DNA of 64,000 nucleotides from Ochrobactrum sp. RH2CCR150 (GTDB lineage: Bacteria; Pseudomonadota; Alphaproteobacteria; Rhizobiales; Rhizobiaceae). The notes under the pieces were generated by a model, which was not told the DNA's origin, did not search any database, and saw only the letters and a program-made list of their open reading frames with translations. Below are positions 26,578 through 35,273 of the stretch, piece by piece (positions within the stretch are counted from its first letter, which is position 1; each line of letters starts with the position of its first letter). Location of the stretch: contig JACGXE010000006.1 of assembly GCA_014138095.1 (NCBI GenBank), positions 186,001-250,000 of the forward strand, written 5' to 3'. The position numbers were made by a program, and so were the translations under genes.

Positions 26578-28143
26578 TTACTCCGCAGCCTGCTCGGCAT
26601 TGCCTGTGGCGGCGCGCACCAGCACTTCCGCGTCGAGGCTTGCGCGTTCGAAGACGCCTTCCATAAGGCCTTCGCGCATGACCATCACGCGGTCCGACAT
26701 GCCGATGATTTCCGGCAGTTCCGACGAGATCATGATGATGCTGAGGCCCTCGGCGGCGAGTTCGCTGATAAAGGCGTGAACCGCAGCCTTGGAGCCGATA
26801 TCGATGCCCTTGGTCGGCTCGTCGAGAATGATGACCTTCGGATTGGTGGCGAGCCACTTGCCGATGACGACCTTCTGCTGATTGCCGCCCGATAGCGTTC
26901 CGACCGGTACGGAAAGGGCGGCAGCGCGCAGATCGAAGCGCTCGGCATATTTGCGCGCCAACGCGAGTTCTTCCGCCATGCGCAGAAAGCCATTGCGCGA
27001 GGTGCGGGCAAGCGATGGCAGCGAAACATTCTGAAAGATCGGCAGTTGCAGCACCGCGCCGTGACGTCCACGCTCTTCCGGCACATAGACGATGCCATGG
27101 GCCACCGCGTCGCCGGGGCGGCGAATGCTGATCTCGCGATCTTCAAGCGTCACACGGCCACGGGATGGCTTGGTGATGCCGAACAGCGATTGTGCGAATT
27201 CCGAGCGCCCGGCGCCGACAAGGCCGTAAACGCCGAGGATTTCACCCTTGCGCAGTTCAAAGGAAATGTCGCGAAACTCGGTCGGGTGCGAATAGTTTTC
27301 AACCTTCAGCACCGGCTTGCCGATGGCGACATCCTGCTTGGGAAAGGCCTGATCGACAGACCGTCCGACCATCATCCGCACGATATCGTTCTGCCGCGTA
27401 TCGGCAAGTGTGCCGTGCCCAACGGCGTGCCCGTCGCGGAAAACTGCATAATTATCGGCGATTTCATAGACTTCATCGAATTTGTGGCTGATGAAGAGGA
27501 TGGCTTTACCCTGCGCTTTCAGCCGCGCCACGATGCGAAACAGGTCGTCCACTTCCTTGCGCGACAGGGCTGCGGTCGGCTCGTCCATGATGACGATGCG
27601 CGAATCCACCGACAGCGCGCGGGCGATGGCGACCAGATGCCGCTGGGCGATGGACAGTTCCTTCAGCTTGATGCGCGCGTCGACCGTCGTTTCCAGCGAG
27701 GACAGCAAGGCCTGCGAACGGGCATATACAGCCTTCCAGTTGACGAAGCCGAATTTCGTGCGCGGCGCATGGCCGAGATAGATGTTTTCGCCCACCGACA
27801 ATTCGTCAAAGAGCACGGTTTCCTGATGAATGGCCGTTACGCCGTGATCGGTCGCATCCTGTGCGGTCGCCAGATGCACCGGCTTGCCGTCGATGAGGAT
27901 TTCACCTTCATCGGGCTGATAGATGCCGGTGAGGATTTTCACGAGCGTGGACTTGCCCGCGCCGTTCTCGCCGATCAGCGCTGTCACTTTGCCGGGATAG
28001 AGCGCGATATTGACGTCATCGAGCGCACGCACACCGGGAAATGTCTTGGCAATGCCGCGCATTTCCAGAATGGGCTGGTCCGTCATGGCAAGCACCGTCT
28101 GCTCACCGCTGGAATCGCCGCTTGAGAGAAAAGCTGCATTCAT
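26578..28143 (-). CDS. rhaT: Rhamnose ABC transporter ATP-binding protein (double ABC domain)
   Basis: 521 residues from the ATG at 28143. It has two ABC domains as in RbsA-type importers: Walker A GENGAGKST (first half), signature-like LSIAQRHLVAIARAL with Walker B IVIMDEPTAAL, then a second nucleotide fold with GLVGAGRSE, signature LSGGNQQKV and Walker B VIILDEPTKG. It energises sugar uptake through RhaP/RhaQ. Another in-frame ATG at 28086 matches the common start of such ATPases and is possible. A palindromic repeat separates it from rhaS. Confidence 0.93.
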   Translation of the reverse strand: MNAAFLSSGDSSGEQTVLAMTDQPILEMRGIAKTFPGVRALDDVNIALYPGKVTALIGENGAGKSTLVKILTGIYQPDEGEILIDGKPVHLATAQDATDHGVTAIHQETVLFDELSVGENIYLGHAPRTKFGFVNWKAVYARSQALLSSLETTVDARIKLKELSIAQRHLVAIARALSVDSRIVIMDEPTAALSRKEVDDLFRIVARLKAQGKAILFISHKFDEVYEIADNYAVFRDGHAVGHGTLADTRQNDIVRMMVGRSVDQAFPKQDVAIGKPVLKVENYSHPTEFRDISFELRKGEILGVYGLVGAGRSEFAQSLFGITKPSRGRVTLEDREISIRRPGDAVAHGIVYVPEERGRHGAVLQLPIFQNVSLPSLARTSRNGFLRMAEELALARKYAERFDLRAAALSVPVGTLSGGNQQKVVIGKWLATNPKVIILDEPTKGIDIGSKAAVHAFISELAAEGLSIIMISSELPEIIGMSDRVMVMREGLMEGVFERASLDAEVLVRAATGNAEQAAE

Positions 28144-28215
28144 TGCAGACACCTGAAATCGATTCTGGGGAACGGGAGGCGGCACCCGTTCAGCGAATGC
28201 CGCCTCTTTTTAAAA

Positions 28216-28260
28216 TGCGCATCGTGTCCGAAAACCGTTTCACACTTTTCGGGATGCGCT
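28216..28260. repeat. Palindromic repeat with CCGTTTCACAC loop between rhaS and rhaT
   Basis: Arms GCGCATCGTGTCCGAAAA and TTTTCGGGATGCGC flank the loop CCGTTTCACAC, the same design as the repeat at 19460-19502. Inside the rha operon, just downstream of rhaS, it could stabilise the rhaS mRNA end or partly terminate, giving more binding protein than ATPase. Confidence 0.65.
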
Positions 28261-28266
28261 TTCCGA

Positions 28267-29262
28267 TCAGAAGACCTTGGAAAACTGGTCGATGTTCTTC
28301 TCGTCATAGACGAAAGGATCGCTCATCGCGGCTTCGCCGTTTTCGCCGATCTTGATCTTGCCCATGCGTCCGGCATCGATTTCGGAACCCGGCTTGCCAT
28401 CGGTATCACCCTTCACGAGGTGATAGGCGATCTGGGTTGCGGAATAGCCGAGATCGATCGGGTTCCAGATGGCGAATTCCTTGGTCGCGCCCGACTTGAT
28501 TGCGCCAGCCATTTCAGACGGCAGGCCGAGGCCCGTCACATAGACATCGCCGATCTTGCCGGCATCCTTCACCGCCTGCGAAGCGGCCAGAACGCCCACG
28601 GTGGTCGGCGCCACGATGACCTTGACGTTCGGGTTCGACTTCAGGAGGCCCTGTGCTTCACGATAGCTCTTGTCGGCAAGGTCGTCGCCATAGACAGTCG
28701 TAACCAGATTGAGGCCCGGGAAGTCCTTAAGCTGCTTCTTCATCTCGGCAATCCAGATATTCTGGTTGGTCGAGGTCGTGGTGGCGGACAGGATCGCGAA
28801 ATCGCCCTTACCGTCCGGCAGGTGGTCGGCTGCAAGCTTCAGGCACATCTTGCCGATCAGCTCGTTGGACGATGGGTTGAGGTGCACGATACGGCCAGCC
28901 GGAGCCACGCCCGAATCCCACGAGATCACCTTGATGCCGCGCTGGGCAGCCTTTTTCAGCGCTGGTACGACCGCATCCGGATCGTTGGCGGAAATGGCGA
29001 TGGCGTTGACGCCCTGCGCAATCAGCGAATTGATGACTTCAATCTGGCCTTCGGCAGTCGTGGTGGTCGGGCCGGTATAGATGACCTCGACGCCGCCAAG
29101 TTCCTTGGCAGCTTCCTGCGCACCCTTGTTGGCGGCTTCAAAGAAGCCATTGCCGAGCGACTTCGCGACGAGCGCGATCTTCATGTCGGCAGCCTGTGCC
29201 TGACTTGCCATGAAGGCGACAGCCAGTGCAGTGCCGAGTGCGAGTTTCTTGAAAAGCTTCAT
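28267..29262 (-). CDS. rhaS: Rhamnose ABC transporter substrate-binding protein
   Basis: 331 residues with signal peptide (MKLFKKLALGTALAVAFMASQAQA), so it is periplasmic. The mature part is a ribose-type periplasmic binding protein: IALVAKSLGNGFFEAANKGAQEAAKELGG, VINSLIAQGVNAIAISANDPDAVVPALKKAAQRGIKVISWDSG and the hinge-side VKVIVAPTTVG. It captures L-rhamnose for RhaTPQ. It is the first structural gene after the rhaR regulator; the gap to rhaR is 75 bases. Confidence 0.93.
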   Translation of the reverse strand: MKLFKKLALGTALAVAFMASQAQAADMKIALVAKSLGNGFFEAANKGAQEAAKELGGVEVIYTGPTTTTAEGQIEVINSLIAQGVNAIAISANDPDAVVPALKKAAQRGIKVISWDSGVAPAGRIVHLNPSSNELIGKMCLKLAADHLPDGKGDFAILSATTTSTNQNIWIAEMKKQLKDFPGLNLVTTVYGDDLADKSYREAQGLLKSNPNVKVIVAPTTVGVLAASQAVKDAGKIGDVYVTGLGLPSEMAGAIKSGATKEFAIWNPIDLGYSATQIAYHLVKGDTDGKPGSEIDAGRMGKIKIGENGEAAMSDPFVYDEKNIDQFSKVF

Positions 29263-29337
29263 GTCTCATTCCTCCCAGTATAAAGACATATGTTTCACGA
29301 TGATCCCGGCATTGGCCGGGATGATAATAGAGTTGGC

Positions 29338-30162
29338 TCAGGCAACTTCGGCGGAATCCCCCTGTTCGCCGCCCTTGCCGGCATTTGCGGAAACCTGCGC
29401 TACAATCAGCCGGATACCCGCATTTTCGACCATCCGCCGCGCCTCATCGGAAATGCCGTCATCGGTGATCAGCGTGCTGACACGGTCGAGCGGGCAAAGG
29501 ATGAGGCTGGAACGGCGGGTGAATTTCGATGAATCGACCATCAGGACAAGTTCGTCCGCCTGGCCCATCAGTTTCTGTTCGCTCTGGATGATCAGCGCGT
29601 CGGATTCCATCACGCCGAGCGGGCTGACACCCTGACAGCCCATGAACATCCGCCGACCGTAAAAATTACGGATGACGTCATTGTCGAAAGGCGAAAGGAT
29701 CAGGCTCTGGTCGCGATAGATCGCGCCGCCGGGCACGATCACCGTGCTTTTCGACTGCCGCAACAGATGTTCGGCAATGGCGAAGGAGTTGGTCAGAACC
29801 TGAAGGCGGCGCGCCGTCAGATAGTGTACCATCTGGAATGTCGTGGAGCCGCCATTGATGATGATGCTGTCGCCTTCATCGCAGAGCGCCACGGCTTCGC
29901 GGGCGATGGCGCGCTTGCGATCACCATTTTCGGATTCGGAAACCTTGAACGGACGCCCCGCCAGACTGCCAAACTGTGGCGGGTGGATGGCTTCAGCACC
30001 GCCGCGCACGCGCTTTATGCGGCCCTGCATATGCAACGATGCGATATCGCGCCGAAGGGTCGCTTCCGACGCCTCCGTCAGTTCCACCAGATCCTGAATG
30101 GTGATCACCGGTTTCTCCTGAACAGCGCTCAGGATGATGCGGTGGCGCTCTCTTTCGTGCAT
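29338..30162 (-). CDS. rhaR: DeoR-family regulator of rhamnose catabolism
   Basis: 274 residues from the ATG at 30162, which has AGGAGG upstream and is preferred over the ATG 18 bases earlier. DeoR helix-turn-helix: ITIQDLVELTEASEATLRRDIASLHMQGRIKRVRGGAEA (about 18-58). A sugar-phosphate-binding isomerase-like fold follows, with SIIINGGSTTFQMVHYL and VMVDSSKF-type motifs. It is divergent from rhaDI and heads the rhaSTPQUK operon. The inverted operator pair at 30203-30275 is the probable target. Confidence 0.92.
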   Translation of the reverse strand: MHERERHRIILSAVQEKPVITIQDLVELTEASEATLRRDIASLHMQGRIKRVRGGAEAIHPPQFGSLAGRPFKVSESENGDRKRAIAREAVALCDEGDSIIINGGSTTFQMVHYLTARRLQVLTNSFAIAEHLLRQSKSTVIVPGGAIYRDQSLILSPFDNDVIRNFYGRRMFMGCQGVSPLGVMESDALIIQSEQKLMGQADELVLMVDSSKFTRRSSLILCPLDRVSTLITDDGISDEARRMVENAGIRLIVAQVSANAGKGGEQGDSAEVA

Positions 30163-30202
30163 GACTCCTCCTGCGTCCATCTATTCTCATATTGCTGGCG
30201 CA

Positions 30203-30225
30203 TGTCAATCACAAACAATCAATAA
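30203..30225 (+). promoter_or_regulatory. Operator half 1 of an inverted pair between rhaR and rhaD
   Basis: Contains TGTCAATCACAAACAATCA plus ATAA. The complement of the site at 30254-30275 reads TGTCAATCATAAACAATCA, so the two differ in one base and face each other 28 bases apart. Each site also contains the internal repeat CAATCA twice, as in several DeoR-family operators. Confidence 0.65.
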
Positions 30226-30253
30226 TTCGCATATGTGTGAAATATTTGATCGG

Positions 30254-30275
30254 TTATGATTGTTTATGATTGACA
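30254..30275 (-). promoter_or_regulatory. Operator half 2 of an inverted pair between rhaR and rhaD
   Basis: Inverted copy of the site at 30203-30225 (18 of 19 core bases identical). With two opposing sites in a divergent promoter region, RhaR could bridge them and control both transcripts. Confidence 0.65.
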
Positions 30276-30385
30276 GTATTTCGTTTCATGCGTCATATCT
30301 GCCGCCAACATGATCGCTCGCGCATGGGAAGGATATGCGCGCTGCGATTGGCCATAACCTGGCATAACTGACTTGGGAGGATGAT

Positions 30386-32482
30386 ATGGTGGTCAGCAAT
30401 CGGCTGCTCGATAATCGCTGGGACGACGCCAAGGCGGCAACGCTGGATGAGCCGGGAAAGCTGCTTTACCGCTCCAATCTGCTCGGGTCAGACAAGCGCA
30501 TCACCAATTACGGCGGCGGCAACACCTCTGCCAAGGTCGAGGAAATCGATCCGCTGACTGGCGAAAAGGTTCAGGTTCTCTGGGTCAAGGGTTCGGGCGG
30601 CGATGTCGGCACCATCAAGCTCGACGGTTTTGCCACGCTTTATCAGGACAAGCTCGATGCGCTGAAGGGCATCTATAAGGGCGTTGAGGATGAAGACCGC
30701 ATGGTCGGCTTCCTGCCGCACTGCACCTTCAACCTCAATCCGCGTGCCGCATCCATCGATACGCCGCTGCATGGTTTCGTCGCTTTCAGCCATGTCGATC
30801 ACATGCATCCCGATGCGATCATTGCGATTGCGGCCTCCAGGAATTCCCGCGAGCTGACGGCTGAAATTTTCGGTGACGATATTGGCTGGCTGCCATGGCG
30901 TCGCCCGGGTTTCCAGCTCGGTCTCGATCTCGAAGCTTTCGTCAAGGCGCATCCACAGGCCAAGGGCGTTGTCCTTGAAAGTCATGGGCTTTTCACCTGG
31001 GCGAATGATGCGAAGACCTGCTACGAAACCACGCTCGCTATCATCAACAAGGCCATTGAATGGCTGGACCGGAAGACGGCGGGCAAGGCCGCTTTCGGCG
31101 GTGCTGTCACACAAAGCCTCGCGGCTTCCAAGCGTCGCGCTATCGCAGCGCGGCTGATGCCGGAAATTCGCGGGCTCATCGGCAAGGAAGAGCGCAAGCT
31201 CGGCCATTTCGACGATCAGGATGCGGTGCTGGAATTCGTGAATGCAAAGGAACTGCGCCCGCTGGCCGCTCTGGGCACATCCTGCCCGGATCATTTCCTG
31301 CGCACCAAAATTCGCCCGCTGGTCGTCAATTTTGATCCGGCCAGCCCGGATGTCGATGCTATCGTCGCTGGGCTTGAAGATGCGCTGGAAGCCTATCGCG
31401 CCGATTACAAGCGCTATTATGAGGCCTGCAAGCACGACAATTCGCCGAAGATGCGCGATCCCAATCCGGTAATTTTCCTGATCCCCGGCGTCGGCATGCT
31501 GTCCTTTGCCCGCGACAAGGCGACGGCGCGTATTGCTGGCGAGTTCTATGTCAATGCGATCAATGTCATGCGCGGTGCGTCGGCAGTGTCCGAATATCAG
31601 GGACTGCCGGAACAGGAAGCCTTCGATATTGAATATTGGCTGCTTGAGGAAGCCAAGCTGCAACGCATGCCGAAGCCGAAAAGCCTTGCCGGGCGCATTG
31701 CCCTTATCACTGGCGGCGCTGGTGGCATCGGCTATGCCACCGCCGAGCGGCTGGCGGGTGAGGGCGCTTGCGTGGTTCTGGCGGATATTGACGCAGAATC
31801 GCTCAAATCCGCTCACGCCAATCTGTCAAAGCGTTATGGCGCCGATCAGGTTCGCAGCGTCGAGTTGAACGTGACCGACGAAAAGGGCGTCGCAAACGCC
31901 TTTGTCGAAGCCAGTGTCGAGCTGGGCGGCATCGACATTCTGGTTTCCAATGCGGGTATTGCGTCATCCGCTCCTGTCGAAGCGACCGAACTGTCGATGT
32001 GGAACCGCAATATCGACATTCTGGCGACCGGCTATTTCCTCGTGTCGCGGGAGGCCTTCCGTCTGTTCCGCCGCCAGAAGATCGGCGGCAATGTGGTGTT
32101 CGTCGCTTCCAAGAACGGTCTTGCCGCATCGCCCAATGCGTCCGCCTATTGCACGGCCAAGGCTGCTGAAATCCATCTGGCCCGTTGTCTGGCGCTGGAA
32201 GGTGCTGATGCCGGCATCCGCGTCAATGTCGTCAACCCGGATGCGGTTCTGCGGGGCTCCAAGATCTGGGACGGCGAGTGGCGCGAACAGCGCGCGGCGT
32301 CGTCCAAGATCGACGTTTCGGAGCTGGAGGAGCATTATCGCAAGCGGTCGTTGTTGAAGCTCAATGTTTTGCCGGAAGATATCGCCGAGGCCATCTATTT
32401 CCTCGCCAGCGATGCTTCGGCAAAATCCACCGGCAACATCATCAATGTCGATGCCGGGAACCAGCAGAGTTTCCCACGTTGA
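30386..32482 (+). CDS. rhaD: Bifunctional rhamnulose-1-phosphate aldolase / short-chain dehydrogenase
   Basis: 698 residues, a two-domain fusion. Residues about 20-425 are a class II aldolase/adducin fold with metal-ligand histidines in HGFVAFSHVDHMHPDAII and VVLESHGLFTWAND. From about 432 a short-chain dehydrogenase begins with the Rossmann motif RIALITGGAGGIGYATAERLAGEG, then SNAGIASSAP and the catalytic SAYCTAKAAE (Tyr-x-x-x-Lys). The aldolase makes dihydroxyacetone phosphate and L-lactaldehyde; the dehydrogenase half presumably converts the lactaldehyde. The start has GGGAGGA upstream. First gene of rhaDI. Confidence 0.95.
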   Translation: MVVSNRLLDNRWDDAKAATLDEPGKLLYRSNLLGSDKRITNYGGGNTSAKVEEIDPLTGEKVQVLWVKGSGGDVGTIKLDGFATLYQDKLDALKGIYKGVEDEDRMVGFLPHCTFNLNPRAASIDTPLHGFVAFSHVDHMHPDAIIAIAASRNSRELTAEIFGDDIGWLPWRRPGFQLGLDLEAFVKAHPQAKGVVLESHGLFTWANDAKTCYETTLAIINKAIEWLDRKTAGKAAFGGAVTQSLAASKRRAIAARLMPEIRGLIGKEERKLGHFDDQDAVLEFVNAKELRPLAALGTSCPDHFLRTKIRPLVVNFDPASPDVDAIVAGLEDALEAYRADYKRYYEACKHDNSPKMRDPNPVIFLIPGVGMLSFARDKATARIAGEFYVNAINVMRGASAVSEYQGLPEQEAFDIEYWLLEEAKLQRMPKPKSLAGRIALITGGAGGIGYATAERLAGEGACVVLADIDAESLKSAHANLSKRYGADQVRSVELNVTDEKGVANAFVEASVELGGIDILVSNAGIASSAPVEATELSMWNRNIDILATGYFLVSREAFRLFRRQKIGGNVVFVASKNGLAASPNASAYCTAKAAEIHLARCLALEGADAGIRVNVVNPDAVLRGSKIWDGEWREQRAASSKIDVSELEEHYRKRSLLKLNVLPEDIAEAIYFLASDASAKSTGNIINVDAGNQQSFPR

Positions 32483-32513
32483 CCCTATAATCTGGAATGT
32501 TCTGGGAGGAACC

Positions 32514-33806
32514 ATGTCCGATCAACGTATTTCGGCCGATTTCATCGCCGAGCATAATTCCGGTTTCGAAAATGCGCTGAAAAGCGATTATCAGGCGCTG
32601 GGCGCGCAGCTTGCGCGTCGAGGCATCGAGATCGATACCATTACCGACAAGGTGGCAAGCTATTTCGTCGCCGTGCCTTCGTGGGGCACCGGCACGGGCG
32701 GCACCCGTTTCGGTCGCTTTCCGGGCGGCGGCGAGCCGCGTGGCATTTTCGACAAGCTGGACGATTGCGCCGTTATCAACGAGCTTTCGCGCGCAACGCC
32801 GAATGTCTCACTGCATATTCCGTGGGACAAGGCGGACCCGAAAAAGCTGAAAGCCCATGCCGCAGCGCTGGGCCTCGGCTTCGACGCCATGAATTCCAAC
32901 ACGTTTTCGGACGCTGCCGATCAGAAACTGTCCTACAAATACGGATCGCTCACCCATGTCGATGCGGCGGTGCGGGCGCAGGCTGTTGAGCACAATCTCG
33001 AATGTATCGAAATCGGCAATGCCATCGGCTCCAAGGCCCTGACGGTGTGGCTCGGCGACGGGTCCAATTTCCCCGGCCAGCAGAATTTCACGCGTGCATT
33101 CGAGCGCTATCTCGCTTCAATGGGCGAAATCTATAAAGCGCTCCCCGACGACTGGCGCTTGTTCTCCGAGCACAAAATGTATGAACCGGCCTTCTATTCG
33201 ACGGTGGTTCAGGATTGGGGCACAAATTATCTCATCGCCTCGACGCTTGGTCCCAAGGCACAATGTCTGGTCGATCTCGGCCACCATGCGCCCAACACCA
33301 ATATCGAAATGATCGTGGCGCGGCTGATGCAGTTCGGCAAGCTCGGCGGTTTCCATTTCAACGACAGCAAATATGGCGATGACGATCTCGACGCCGGTTC
33401 CATCGATCCTTATCGACTGTTTCTGGTGTTCAACGAGCTTGTGGATGCCGAATATCGCGGCGTGAAGGAATTTAATCCGGCGCATATGATCGACCAGTCG
33501 CATAATGTAACTGATCCGCTGGAGAGCCTCATTTCGTCGGCAAATGAAATCCGCCGCGCTTATGCGCAGGCGCTGCTGGTGGACCGCGAGGCGCTGGAAA
33601 CCTATCAGCAGGAAAACGATGCGCTGATGGCGTCGGACACGCTGAAACGTGCTTATCGCACCGATGTCGAGCCGATACTTGCCGAAGCCCGCCGCCGCAC
33701 CGGCGGGGCGATCGAGCCGATTGCCGCCTATCGCGCCAGCGGCTATCGCCAGAAAGTCGCGGCGGAACGACCGGAAAGCAAAAGCGACGGCGGCGCTTTC
33801 AACTAA
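32514..33806 (+). CDS. rhaI: L-rhamnose catabolism isomerase
   Basis: 430 residues from the ATG at 32514, which has GGGAGGA in front; a longer frame would run inside rhaD. It belongs to the RhaI/xylose-isomerase-like TIM-barrel group, with VPSWGTGTGGTRFGRFPGGGEPR, FDAMNSNTF and LVDLGHHAPNTNIEMIVARLM carrying metal ligands. It converts L-rhamnose to L-rhamnulose, the step before RhaK. It follows rhaD by 31 bases and ends at a shared terminator. Confidence 0.94.
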   Translation: MSDQRISADFIAEHNSGFENALKSDYQALGAQLARRGIEIDTITDKVASYFVAVPSWGTGTGGTRFGRFPGGGEPRGIFDKLDDCAVINELSRATPNVSLHIPWDKADPKKLKAHAAALGLGFDAMNSNTFSDAADQKLSYKYGSLTHVDAAVRAQAVEHNLECIEIGNAIGSKALTVWLGDGSNFPGQQNFTRAFERYLASMGEIYKALPDDWRLFSEHKMYEPAFYSTVVQDWGTNYLIASTLGPKAQCLVDLGHHAPNTNIEMIVARLMQFGKLGGFHFNDSKYGDDDLDAGSIDPYRLFLVFNELVDAEYRGVKEFNPAHMIDQSHNVTDPLESLISSANEIRRAYAQALLVDREALETYQQENDALMASDTLKRAYRTDVEPILAEARRRTGGAIEPIAAYRASGYRQKVAAERPESKSDGGAFN

Positions 33807-33819
33807 GTTACTTCAAATA

Positions 33820-33855
33820 AGCGCCGACGGAGAAACTTCGTCGGCGCTGGTCTTT
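33820..33855. terminator. Terminator between convergent rhaI and manC
   Basis: Ten-base stem AGCGCCGACG and complement around GAGAAACTT, followed by GGTCTTTT on the plus strand. It lies just after rhaI and against the manC stop, and can serve both. Confidence 0.75.
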
Positions 33856-35270
33856 TATACCCGGCCGTAAATATCGTCGAAACGCACGATATCGTCTTCG
33901 CCGAGATATTCGCCGCTCTGCACCTCGATCAGAACTAGTGGCAAAATGCCCGGATTTTCCAGACGGTGCTTGAAGCCGCAGGGAATATAGGTCGACTGGT
34001 TGTTGGTCAGCAGAATTTCCCGGTCGCCATTGGTCACCTTGGCGGTGCCGGACACGACGATCCAGTGTTCAGAACGGTGATGATGCGCCTGAAGGCTCAG
34101 GCGGCGTCCGGGTTTGACCTCAATGCGCTTGATCTTGAAGCCGTCGCCTTCTTCCAGCACGGTATAGGTGCCCCATGGACGATGAGCGGTGCGGTGCAGT
34201 TTCGCGGCTTCGTGGCCGTCAGCGCGCAGACGGTTGAAAACCTTGCGTACATCCTGCGCCTTGTCGCGATGGGCGACGAGCAACGCGTCCGGCGTATCGA
34301 CAACCAGAAGGTCGTGCACGCCGACGAGGCTGACCAGCCGGGTTTCCGACAGAACAAAACTGTTGGTCGTGTCTTCCAAAACGGTTTCCCCGCGCAGACG
34401 GTTGCCATCGGCATCGGGATTGATCAGGTCGGCCATGGCAGCCCAGGAACCGATATCCGACCAGCCGCAGGAAACCGGAATGCAGGCAATATTGTCGGCC
34501 TTTTCCATGATGGCATAATCGATGGAAATGGCCGGTGTCGCGGCAAACTCGTCCTTTGGAATCTCAATGGTCTTGGTGTCGCCATTGACGCCGCGTCGCG
34601 CATTTTCAAGTGACGCCTGCACGCCGTTGAAAATCTCCGGCGCGTGGGCGCGCATCGCTTCCAGCATGGTTCTCGCGGTAAAGCAGAACATACCCGAATT
34701 CCAGAAATAGCGTCCGCTCTCGACATAGGCCTTCGCGGTTTCCGCATCGGGCTTTTCGACAAAGCGCAGAACATCCACGCCATCCGCCTCGATATAGCCG
34801 AAGCCCGTTTCCGGGTGATCGGGCACAATGCCGAATGTCACGATGCGACCGGCTTCAGCCAGCTGCCGCGCCTTTTGAACCGCTTCCGCAAAGGCGGGTT
34901 CGTCTTCGATCAGGTGGTCGGCCGGCATCACCAGAAGCGTGGCGTCCGGGCCGTAGGTTGCGGCGGCATGCATGGCTGCGAGTGCTACCGCAGGCGCGGT
35001 ATCGCGACCCAGCGGCTCAAGTAGAAACGCATTGTCAGTCTTGGCCGCCTTGGCGTCCGCATAGGCATCGAGCGTCAGAAACAGAAAATCGCGGTTGGTG
35101 ACGGTCAGGATGTGGTCGACGCCTTCAAGCCGTGCCGCCCGGTTATAGGTCTTGCCGATCAACGTGCTGCCGTCTGGCAGTTCGATGAAGGGCTTCGGGT
35201 GGGCATCGCGCGAAAGCGGCCAGAGCCTTGAACCGGAACCGCCGCTGATGATGACAGGAATAAAGCTCAT
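33855..35270 (-). CDS. manC: Mannose-1-phosphate guanylyltransferase / mannose-6-phosphate isomerase
   Basis: 471 residues, the bifunctional class. The N-terminal nucleotidyltransferase shows VIISGGSGSRLWPLSRDAHPKPFIEL and the FVEKPDAETA segment. The C-terminal cupin (about 355-471) shows HRPWGTYTVLEEGDGFKIKRIEVKPGRRLSLQAHHHRSEHWIVVSGTA with isomerase metal ligands. It makes GDP-mannose for envelope polysaccharide. It follows manB after three bases, so both are translated from one message. Confidence 0.95.
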   Translation of the reverse strand: MSFIPVIISGGSGSRLWPLSRDAHPKPFIELPDGSTLIGKTYNRAARLEGVDHILTVTNRDFLFLTLDAYADAKAAKTDNAFLLEPLGRDTAPAVALAAMHAAATYGPDATLLVMPADHLIEDEPAFAEAVQKARQLAEAGRIVTFGIVPDHPETGFGYIEADGVDVLRFVEKPDAETAKAYVESGRYFWNSGMFCFTARTMLEAMRAHAPEIFNGVQASLENARRGVNGDTKTIEIPKDEFAATPAISIDYAIMEKADNIACIPVSCGWSDIGSWAAMADLINPDADGNRLRGETVLEDTTNSFVLSETRLVSLVGVHDLLVVDTPDALLVAHRDKAQDVRKVFNRLRADGHEAAKLHRTAHRPWGTYTVLEEGDGFKIKRIEVKPGRRLSLQAHHHRSEHWIVVSGTAKVTNGDREILLTNNQSTYIPCGFKHRLENPGILPLVLIEVQSGEYLGEDDIVRFDDIYGRV

Positions 35271-35273
35271 TGC

